Shown: in pieces, positions 32,715 through 37,584 of the stretch | Layout: every line of letters starts with the position of its first letter | How positions within the stretch are numbered: position 1 is the stretch's first letter | Source: an uncultured Prevotella sp. | GTDB lineage: Bacteria > Bacteroidota > Bacteroidia > Bacteroidales > Bacteroidaceae | Direction of reading: 5' to 3' | DNA: 37,584 nucleotides | Assembly (NCBI GenBank): GCA_900557255.1 | Contig: USSA01000006.1 | Coordinates: 1-37,584 of the forward strand | Translations under genes and position numbers: made by a program | Notes under the pieces: model-generated | What the model saw: only the letters and a program-made list of their open reading frames with translations | The model's database searches: none | Told to the model about the DNA's origin: nothing

Positions 32715-32814
32715 TAAGCAAATAATTCAATATTTATTTCATTATATAAAGAAATATTTATATCTTTGCAGTCGTATTCAAAACAATATTTAAGCAAACA
32801 TATAATTATATAAA
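32715..32814. repeat. Paired AT-rich repeats flanking the parA promoter (candidate parS/operator)
   Basis: Three motifs each occur twice around the promoter: TAAGCAAA (32715-32722 and 32791-32798), CAATATTTA (32728-32736 and 32784-32792) and ATTATATAAA (32741-32750 and 32805-32814). Repeats immediately upstream of a parA-RHH pair are typical of small plasmid centromeres that double as operators. Confidence 0.5.
32761..32768 (+). promoter_or_regulatory. parA promoter -7 element
   Basis: TATCTTTG followed by CAG lies 51 bp upstream of the parA ATG, between the repeat pairs. Confidence 0.65.
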
Positions 32815-32819
32815 CATTT

Positions 32820-33611
32820 ATGAAACATTACGCAAAGATTATTTCCTTCGCCAACCACAAAGGTGGCGTTGGTAAGACAACGACAACAGCAAGTATGGGT
32901 TCAATCCTCGCCTCCAAGGGTTACAAGGTTCTCTTGGTAGATTTGGATGCCCAGGCAAACCTCACGAGTTCACTCTTGAAGAAAGAGGTCACAACCACCA
33001 TCTATGATGGCTTGAAATCCCAGTCCTCCACCTCCCTTTATATATATAAGGTACGTGAGGACATCCGTTTGGACATGATACCAGCCGATTTGAACCTAGC
33101 CCAGGCAGACTTGGAGTTGGCAGGAAAGATGGCGAGAGAGAGAATCCTCTCAGAGTTGTTGGAGAACTACAAGAGCGAGTACGACTACATCCTCATCGAT
33201 TGCCCACCTTCCCTTGGGTTGCTCACCCTGAATGCCCTCACGGCATCCGACTATGTGATTATCCCTTTGGTAGCAGAAGTCTTGCCATTTAACGGATTGA
33301 AGATGATCTTCGACTTCATCAACCAAATCAAGAAGTTCCTCAATCCAAAGGTAAACATCTTCGGTATTGCCATCACTCGATGGGAAGGAACGAAGCTCAG
33401 CAAGAACATCGAGGAAGGTTTGAGAAAGCAGTTGGACGATTTAGTGTTCACGACAAAGATTCGCAAGAATGTCACCATCGCCCAGGCACCATTGGAGGCA
33501 ACGAACATCGTTGACTACGACAAGAAGAGCAATGGCGCACAGGATTACATCGCCCTGACCGAGGAGTTTTTGGAGAGAATGGTATTAAACAATGTAACCA
33601 TCAGCAAGTAG
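32820..33611 (+). CDS. parA: ParA partition ATPase
   Basis: The 263-residue protein is a deviant-Walker ATPase: FANHKGGVGKTTTTAS (10-25) with both lysines, VLLVDLDAQANLTSSLL, and DYILIDCPPSLGLLTLNAL. It has no N-terminal HTH extension, so autoregulation is probably done by the small partner protein downstream, as in Soj-like or type Ib systems. Together with the RHH gene and the upstream repeats it forms a partition module, which points to an element that at some stage replicates outside the chromosome. Confidence 0.93.
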   Translation: MKHYAKIISFANHKGGVGKTTTTASMGSILASKGYKVLLVDLDAQANLTSSLLKKEVTTTIYDGLKSQSSTSLYIYKVREDIRLDMIPADLNLAQADLELAGKMARERILSELLENYKSEYDYILIDCPPSLGLLTLNALTASDYVIIPLVAEVLPFNGLKMIFDFINQIKKFLNPKVNIFGIAITRWEGTKLSKNIEEGLRKQLDDLVFTTKIRKNVTIAQAPLEATNIVDYDKKSNGAQDYIALTEEFLERMVLNNVTISK

Positions 33612-33629
33612 AACGTAAAATTAGCAGTT

Positions 33630-33968
33630 ATGTCAAAGAGCATCAATTCAAACGCAATGGATTCCCTGTTACAAGGGTTGACTGGGAAGACCGAGGAACA
33701 GGAAGCAGTTCCTACACAAGAATGCCCTAGCGAGGCTCCTTCACCTACCAGGCGAAAGGAGAAACCACGCTATGAGGTAATCAGCACCATGGTTGATCCA
33801 GATGTGATGAGTAAGGTACGAACCATCGCCCACATCGAGGGAGTGGCCATCAAGGAAATCATCGGAGTTGGCCTCGATATGTTTATCCGCAAGTATGAGG
33901 AGCTTCATGGAAAGGTGCGTGTGAAAAAGCCCAGAAAAGGGGATATTTCCCAAATCTTCAACTCGTAG
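33630..33968 (+). CDS. Ribbon-helix-helix partner of ParA (ParB-like)
   Basis: The 112-residue protein has a disordered N-terminus (residues 1-45, rich in E, P, T and S) followed by a segment RYEVISTMVDPDVMSKVRTI, AHIEGVAIKEIIGVGLDMFI that fits a beta strand and two helices of a ribbon-helix-helix fold. A basic tail (KVRVKKPRKGD) follows. Small RHH proteins directly downstream of parA usually bind the centromere and repress the operon. The gap to parA is 18 bp. Confidence 0.7.
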   Translation: MSKSINSNAMDSLLQGLTGKTEEQEAVPTQECPSEAPSPTRRKEKPRYEVISTMVDPDVMSKVRTIAHIEGVAIKEIIGVGLDMFIRKYEELHGKVRVKKPRKGDISQIFNS

Positions 33969-34086
33969 GCATCGTTCCCCTTCCTCCCAGTGCGGCAGCA
34001 GGTTTAATAATCTATACCTGAAAACACCGAGGGGTGAAAGGGGGCGAGAAGCCCCATTAACAAACGATACCACCATCAAGAACATC

Positions 34087-35037
34087 TTGACCCACGCAAG
34101 CGTATTCTCGGGGATAGGCGGAGCGGAGCTTGCAGCCTCCTGGATGGGATGGAAAAATCTCTTCCATTGCGAGATACAGCAGTTTCCAAGGCAAGTTCTT
34201 GACTATTGGTTTCCAAATTCAGAAAGTTATGAAGACATCACCAAGACAACCTTCACGAAGTGGAAGGGAAAAGTCGATGTTCTCACTGGCGGATTTCCCT
34301 GTCAGCCCTTCAGCTATGCAGGAAGCAGAAAAGGAGCGGAAGATGACCGCTACCTCTGGCCTGAAATGCTACGAGCGATTCGGGAGATACAGCCCACTTG
34401 GGTCGTTGCTGAAAACGTTGTTGGCATCACGACGATGGTACAACCCAGCAGTGTCACTGAAATGGGACGTTCAGACTTTCTCTTCGAAGAAAGTGTTGTA
34501 TGTAGAGAAGAATACAGGTACATCCTCGATGCCATCTGTGAAGACATTGAGCGAGAAGGATATGAAGTCCAACCGCTTGTTATTCCAGCTTGTGCCACAG
34601 GAGCGCCCCATAGAAGAAACAGGATATGGATTGTTGCCCACCGTACAGACACAGGGCTTGAAACGTTGCAACAAGAAGGGCAGGACGGAGTTTCTGCCCC
34701 TGCACCTCCTCCCTACGCCTACAGCTGTGGAGGCGACCAAGTACACCACCAAGCTCAATCCCAAGAGCCAGATGGGAATGGGACTGACAGCCCTTGCCAT
34801 GAACGGCAAGCTGCCATCACCGAAGAAAGTAGCAGAGGAAACCGGGGGTTCACAGGGTTCCCGTCAGTTCAACCCACTATATGCAGAGGAGATGATGGGC
34901 TTCCCTTCGATGTGGACGACCTTGCCATTTCTGAAGGAAAATGGAGAAAGGAATCCATAAAGGCATACGGCAATGCCTGGGTTCCGCAAGTGGCTTTGGA
35001 GATATTCAAGGCCATAGAAGAGTATAATAACAATTAA
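34087..35037 (+). CDS. C5-cytosine DNA methyltransferase, phage type
   Basis: The 316-residue enzyme shows motif I ASVFSGIGGAELAASWMGW, motif IV VLTGGFPCQPFSYAG with catalytic Cys72, motif VI WVVAENVVG, motif VIII APHRRNRIWIVAH and motif X KAYGNAWVPQVALEIF. It methylates cytosine in double-stranded DNA, probably to evade or imitate host restriction; no restriction gene is adjacent. The start is TTG at 34087, giving (L/M)THASVFSGIGG; no ATG precedes motif I in this frame, and the frame stays open upstream past the RHH stop. The region from 190 to 275 has low resemblance to a normal target domain, while another frame of the same DNA does resemble methyltransferase sequence there. Confidence 0.88.
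   Translation: MTHASVFSGIGGAELAASWMGWKNLFHCEIQQFPRQVLDYWFPNSESYEDITKTTFTKWKGKVDVLTGGFPCQPFSYAGSRKGAEDDRYLWPEMLRAIREIQPTWVVAENVVGITTMVQPSSVTEMGRSDFLFEESVVCREEYRYILDAICEDIEREGYEVQPLVIPACATGAPHRRNRIWIVAHRTDTGLETLQQEGQDGVSAPAPPPYAYSCGGDQVHHQAQSQEPDGNGTDSPCHERQAAITEESSRGNRGFTGFPSVQPTICRGDDGLPFDVDDLAISEGKWRKESIKAYGNAWVPQVALEIFKAIEEYNNN
34130..34960 (+). CDS. Nested out-of-frame ORF inside the methyltransferase gene
   Basis: A 276-codon frame, shifted by one base, lies entirely inside the methyltransferase gene. From about residue 90 its translation looks like the C-terminal region of phage cytosine methyltransferases: SLLKTLL and NPAVSLKWDV (92-114), KSNRLLFQLVP (146-156), ETGYGLLPT (163-171), LHLLPTPTAVEA (191-202), MGMGLTALAMNGKLPSP (215-231), QFNPLYAEEMMGFPSMWTTL (246-265). 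The last matches the LNPxFVExMMGFPxxWT signature. The first 85 residues look like non-coding shadow. It could be a second product, a frameshift extension, or a relic conserved because both frames share the DNA. Start of translation unknown. Confidence 0.4.
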   Translation: MQPPGWDGKISSIARYSSFQGKFLTIGFQIQKVMKTSPRQPSRSGREKSMFSLADFPVSPSAMQEAEKERKMTATSGLKCYERFGRYSPLGSLLKTLLASRRWYNPAVSLKWDVQTFSSKKVLYVEKNTGTSSMPSVKTLSEKDMKSNRLLFQLVPQERPIEETGYGLLPTVQTQGLKRCNKKGRTEFLPLHLLPTPTAVEATKYTTKLNPKSQMGMGLTALAMNGKLPSPKKVAEETGGSQGSRQFNPLYAEEMMGFPSMWTTLPFLKENGERNP

Positions 35038-35049
35038 AGAACAAGACAG

Positions 35050-35295
35050 ATGAGAAAATTTTTCAAAGACAACATTTGGTTATTCGCCATTGTCGCCGCA
35101 ATCTTGGTCATGCTAGGTATATTTGGCTATTACTCAGAGAAGCATGATTCCGAAATGAACAGACTTTCCGGCAAAGAGAAAGTAAAAGGCCGTGACATAT
35201 CACGTACCATAGATGGGTTCAAGTATAAAGGAAAGACCTACACCTTTGTCATCTATGAGAGAGGTGTAAACATGGAAGTAAGAGAACTAAAATAA
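35050..35295 (+). CDS. Small membrane-anchored element protein
   Basis: The 81-residue protein has one N-terminal membrane helix (residues about 9-27, NIWLFAIVAAILVMLGIFGY) and a small exposed domain ending YTFVIYERGVNMEVRELK with a beta-rich pattern. It follows the methyltransferase gene after 12 bp. Function unknown; small anchored proteins of this sort are common in phage early regions. Confidence 0.6.
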   Translation: MRKFFKDNIWLFAIVAAILVMLGIFGYYSEKHDSEMNRLSGKEKVKGRDISRTIDGFKYKGKTYTFVIYERGVNMEVRELK

Positions 35296-35303
35296 GTTGC
35301 ACA

Positions 35304-35579
35304 ATGGAAAAAGTTGACATATTTGACCAAGAAATTGGTAGGGCAGCCATAGAATGCAACGGCAACCTTGTAGTGGTTTTCAATGGCAAGAAAGCATTTT
35401 GGTTCAAGGAACAAATCGAGAGTTTTGTAAAAGAGCATCCCGAAGCTCCTCTTCCACTCTCTGTGTTTTGCGTGGCAGTCTCGAAAGTAGGCGAACCTTG
35501 CAAGTACAAGAGCACAGGCAATTCCTTCAGTTTCGTGGCTAGAAGCGTTTCCCGCAGTGAAGCATTGTCGGAATATTAA
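35304..35579 (+). CDS. Unrecognised 91-residue protein
   Basis: The protein starts MEKVDIFDQEIGRAAIECNG and is predicted mixed alpha/beta with no membrane helix. FWFKEQIESFVKEHPEAPLP is the most distinctive segment. It is 8 bp after the preceding gene and 18 bp before the next. No function can be assigned. Confidence 0.55.
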   Translation: MEKVDIFDQEIGRAAIECNGNLVVVFNGKKAFWFKEQIESFVKEHPEAPLPLSVFCVAVSKVGEPCKYKSTGNSFSFVARSVSRSEALSEY

Positions 35580-35597
35580 GCAATACCAGAAATCAAG

Positions 35598-36041
35598 ATG
35601 AAAGTCATATTATTACCAAAAAATGTTTGGGGATGCACAGGAATAGATTGTTATAACAATATCCCAGAGTGCTATCCCCACAGAGCATTCTTCATAGAAT
35701 GCGAAATGTCCATAATTCCTCGAAAAGGAGAATTCATCATGCTCTCCGACTACGAAGACATGATATTCAAGCAGCTTTACTGCCAACTATCCAATTCCGA
35801 CAGTGACCTGCACTTACTATTGGAAGAGATTCGAAAAGAAGACAACAGGACACCATCCTACCTAAGGAACGTAAAGGAGCTAGAAGACAAGTCTCTCCTG
35901 CATATGGTGGTGTATGGCGACGAGCATGAAGAAATTTTCAACGAAGGATTGACGGATTATCGCTGGCTTGTGGAAGAAGTAACCTATAAGATAGGATATT
36001 CTGGTGAGACAGTGTTTGTTACCATATCTCACACATATTAA
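35598..36041 (+). CDS. Unrecognised 147-residue acidic protein
   Basis: The acidic protein starts MKVILLPKNVWGCTGIDCYN, with many Glu and Asp in the middle (about 50-110) and a beta-like end (VTYKIGYSGETVFVTISHTY). No signal, membrane segment or known motif is visible. It is the last gene of the rightward run and is followed by a hairpin. Acidic small proteins of mobile elements sometimes act as anti-defence or DNA mimics; that would be speculation here. Confidence 0.6.
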   Translation: MKVILLPKNVWGCTGIDCYNNIPECYPHRAFFIECEMSIIPRKGEFIMLSDYEDMIFKQLYCQLSNSDSDLHLLLEEIRKEDNRTPSYLRNVKELEDKSLLHMVVYGDEHEEIFNEGLTDYRWLVEEVTYKIGYSGETVFVTISHTY

Positions 36042-36046
36042 TAACA

Positions 36047-36094
36047 AAATAGTCTCTGTTTTTAGTGTAAACACTCCAAAAGCAGAGACTATTT
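36047..36094. terminator. Long bidirectional hairpin between convergent genes
   Basis: AAATAGTCTCTG (36047-36058) pairs with CAGAGACTATTT (36083-36094). The stem extends inward by a G-U pair and four A-T pairs, and the loop contains a small nested palindrome (AGTGTAAACACT). CGCTTTT follows on the plus strand. Confidence 0.8.
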
Positions 36095-36171
36095 CGCTTT
36101 TCTGCCTCTTTCCTCATTTTTCTCATTCTGGCAATCACCATTTCATTGTATTAAATATCATTCTTTTCCAT

Positions 36172-36714
36172 TTACTTGTCTTCCAAAGATTTTAAATAAG
36201 ACACATTTTCCAAGCCATCAACCATCTGCAAAGTCTTCCAAGCATTGCGGCGTTCCTCCGATGAAAGCTCTTTGTCTGTTCCGTCATCATTACCAACATA
36301 GATATTATGTTTCAACAAATATGCCAGAAGCAATCTTTTCCTTGTAGCTTTCAGTTCCTTCTTGAAGTTTTCCTTGTGAAAATCGAAGTAAGTAAACAAC
36401 TCGGCATATTGTGAAGGAGTAAGTTCCAAGGATATATGGCTATTCTTCTCCTTATACCAAATCTCACCGTCGCCCAAGATTTTCTCACTGCACATAAAGA
36501 ACAGCTCCTTCAGCAAGTGGTCACATCCAACATTGAAGACATATTCTTTCTTTTGTTCGCTCTCATTCAAGATGTCCTCCAAATTAACACCCAGGGTAGA
36601 GCAAAGCCTAACCATTGCCTTTCGAGCATTAATGGCTTCTCCCTCTTCCCCTCTCAAAGCGAGTTCGTTCAGTTTCAGAATTTTCTGTTTAAAACTCTCA
36701 TACTTTTCTTCCAT
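36172..36714 (-). CDS. DUF2786-like element protein
   Basis: The 180-residue protein begins with a helical segment YESFKQKILKLNELALRGEE, GEAINARKAMVRLCSTLGVN, close to the DUF2786 pattern (KIxKLLxLA followed by EAxxAxxKAxxLMxxyg). DUF2786 occurs in phage and plasmid proteins, often next to replication genes; its role is unknown. The C-terminal half is charged and helical. The protein is encoded 11 bp after its upstream partner on the minus strand. Confidence 0.6.
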   Translation of the reverse strand: MEEKYESFKQKILKLNELALRGEEGEAINARKAMVRLCSTLGVNLEDILNESEQKKEYVFNVGCDHLLKELFFMCSEKILGDGEIWYKEKNSHISLELTPSQYAELFTYFDFHKENFKKELKATRKRLLLAYLLKHNIYVGNDDGTDKELSSEERRNAWKTLQMVDGLENVSYLKSLEDK

Positions 36715-36725
36715 ATCATCAAATT

Positions 36726-37043
36726 TTAAAAATTATATTCCATTCTCAGAGCCTTGTCGAAATCACATGAGTTGACGAGTCTCACCATCCCCTTTTTCTT
36801 GGCATAGCTGTAGTTGCCAACAATTCCATGCTTGTTCAGTATCAATTCCACTACCCGAACATCCTCGTTGTTAAGTTCATTGAGCAGACACCCCATCAGA
36901 ACAAAGTTCCTAGCCTGTGCTTTAGTGACAGGAAAGACTTTTCCCTGAAGCATTTGCTTCTTATAGGGTTTTCCTGCAGGAACAACGTTGGCACTATGGT
37001 TCATATACACCATTCGTTGCCAAGAAATCTCATTCATTCTCAT
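36726..37043 (-). CDS. Unrecognised 105-residue basic protein
   Basis: The protein begins MRMNEISWQRMVYMNHSANV, with an alternative start at 37037. A region at about 40-85 (KAQARNFVLMGCLLNELNNE, VRVVELILNKHGI) is helical. There is no signal or membrane helix. It is the first gene of a two-gene minus-strand unit with the DUF2786-like gene, from a TATCTTTG promoter. Confidence 0.6.
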   Translation of the reverse strand: MRMNEISWQRMVYMNHSANVVPAGKPYKKQMLQGKVFPVTKAQARNFVLMGCLLNELNNEDVRVVELILNKHGIVGNYSYAKKKGMVRLVNSCDFDKALRMEYNF

Positions 37044-37065
37044 ATCATCTATATTTTTGAAGTTA

Positions 37066-37073
37066 CAAAGATA
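37066..37073 (-). promoter_or_regulatory. Promoter of the two-gene minus-strand unit
   Basis: TATCTTTG on the minus strand is an exact -7 match 22 bp upstream of the ATG at 37043. Confidence 0.6.
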
Positions 37074-37164
37074 AGTGATGGAACTTAAAATGACTGCTAT
37101 AAAATGATATATCTTTCATTTTTAACATATACCACCACCTTTGTCTAACATAAAAAGAAGCACA

Positions 37165-37185
37165 GGAGAGGTTATTCACCTCTCC
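37165..37185 (-). terminator. Terminator hairpin
   Basis: GGAGAGGT (37165-37172) pairs perfectly with ACCTCTCC (37178-37185). The minus strand continues into a T-rich stretch. It lies 9 bp after the stop of the small membrane protein gene. Confidence 0.65.
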
Positions 37186-37194
37186 CGAAAGAAT

Positions 37195-37431
37195 CTATGA
37201 AGCCTCGTTGATGTCGTAGATGAAGAAGTCGTTCTTAGCGAAGACTCCAATCATTCCCACACCAGCTACCACTGCTCCAGCTATTATCAGCCAGATGGCC
37301 AATCCCTCATCAAGGAAGCGCATGTTACCACCCATGAAAGCAAAAGCCATCATTGCCACTCCAAACATTGAGAAGAAAAACAAAGCGTTTTCCACACTCA
37401 TCTTCTTGAGAAACTTAATAATCTGTTTCAT
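37195..37431 (-). CDS. Small two-helix membrane protein
   Basis: From the ATG at 37431 (MKQIIKFLKKMSVENALFFF) the protein has 78 residues; a second possible start lies at 37443. Two membrane helices are predicted at about 15-32 and 43-63, with a short cytoplasmic-type tail (KNDFFIYDINEAS). No family is recognised. It probably belongs to a longer minus-strand run entering from the right edge. Confidence 0.6.
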   Translation of the reverse strand: MKQIIKFLKKMSVENALFFFSMFGVAMMAFAFMGGNMRFLDEGLAIWLIIAGAVVAGVGMIGVFAKNDFFIYDINEAS

Positions 37432-37538
37432 TGTCAATCTCATTTTAACGGTTCAACTTTAAAAATTATACTTTGGATTTCCGGAACCTTCTAGCCTTTT
37501 ACAGTTATTTGTTTCGTTCGATCCGATATTTTTTTTAA

Positions 37539-37583
37539 TCATACCTCGGCGTGTCCTTCGCCTCCTGTAGCCTTTTTACGTGC
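37539..37583 (-). CDS. Partial 3' end of a gene entering from the right edge
   Basis: The last bases of the window, read on the minus strand, give ARKKATGGEGHAEV then stop. The composition and the lack of other stops suggest the end of a real gene, but only 14 codons are present. 37432-37538 contains no other gene that I can support. Confidence 0.3.
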   Translation of the reverse strand, partial: ARKKATGGEGHAEV

Positions 37584-37584
37584 A

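Larger units (their letters stand above)
25160..37584. mobile_element. Left part of an integrated mobile element (prophage, phage-plasmid or mobilizable)
   Basis: From about 25160 to the window edge the content is accessory: XRE repressor with divergent early promoter, small HTH proteins, initiator, DnaC-like loader, primase, ParA with RHH partner, cytosine methyltransferase, DUF2786-like protein and many small unknowns. The right end is outside the window. No integrase, relaxase with intact motifs, terminase or capsid gene is visible, so the type is undecided. The left limit is inferred from the truncated gene at 25095-25157. Confidence 0.75.

Noticed and set aside
34350..34809. Minus-strand frames inside the methyltransferase gene
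   Set aside because: They lack family motifs, unlike the plus-strand shifted frame, so I treat them as shadows.
1..37584. CRISPR array, rRNA or complete tRNA genes, and insertion sequences
   Set aside because: No regularly spaced repeats, no rRNA-like sequence, no complete cloverleaf and no transposase were seen by eye.
37495..37584. Arg-rich 38-codon reading ending KYNF on the minus strand at the right edge
   Set aside because: It competes with another frame (ARKKATGGEGHAEV) that looks more like a gene end, and there is too little sequence to judge.

Overview
The window looks like a Bacteroidales chromosome, most likely a Prevotella/Segatella (P. copri-like) strain. The grounds are the repeated Bacteroidetes promoter pattern (TTTG, about 19-20 bp, then TAnnTTTG, most often TACCTTTGC or TATCTTTGC), two Oar-like TonB-dependent receptors, DUF4836, DUF3256 and DUF6722-type proteins, and weak Shine-Dalgarno use. 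The species is inferred from protein flavour; no search was run.

Positions 1-24950 are ordinary chromosome. In order: a small membrane protein; pflB (pyruvate formate-lyase); a short transcription unit with a 39-codon ORF; thiE; fhs (formate-THF ligase, which can use the formate made by PflB); queH; a membrane-anchored metallophosphoesterase; a class C beta-lactamase-like serine hydrolase; two tandem Oar-like receptors without SusD partners; a probable six-gene minus-strand operon (nucleoside permease, BFN/UVR protein, rsmE, DUF4836 lipoprotein, ABC ATPase, ABC permease); a pair of short chromate-transporter half proteins; a tiny stand-alone transcript; and an operon of two very small membrane proteins and a DUF3256 secreted protein.

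From about 25095 to the right edge the gene content changes to an integrated mobile element. Its left side carries a broken 3' end of a minus-strand gene that still has its terminator, which suggests site-specific insertion at a gene 3' end. The element has a divergent XRE repressor/early promoter switch. A replication block follows: small HTH proteins, an initiator with a duplicated winged-helix module and internal iteron-like repeats, a DnaC-type loader and a TOPRIM primase. Next come a TOPRIM paralogue that has lost its catalytic acids and a protein resembling a relaxase without its histidines. The rest is a secreted glycine-rich protein with a 53-residue basic partner, a ParA plus ribbon-helix-helix partition pair, a C5-cytosine methyltransferase and small accessory genes. 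No integrase, capsid, terminase or conjugation gene lies in the window, so prophage, phage-plasmid and mobilizable element all remain possible.

The most unusual signal is in the methyltransferase gene. A second reading frame of 276 codons lies entirely inside it, and its product carries recognisable motifs of phage-type cytosine methyltransferase C-terminal regions, while the main frame carries motifs I, IV, VI, VIII and X. Other points of interest are the inactivated TOPRIM protein, the iteron-like repeats in the initiator gene, the paired repeats around the parA promoter and the promoter-terminator unit at 23804-23885.
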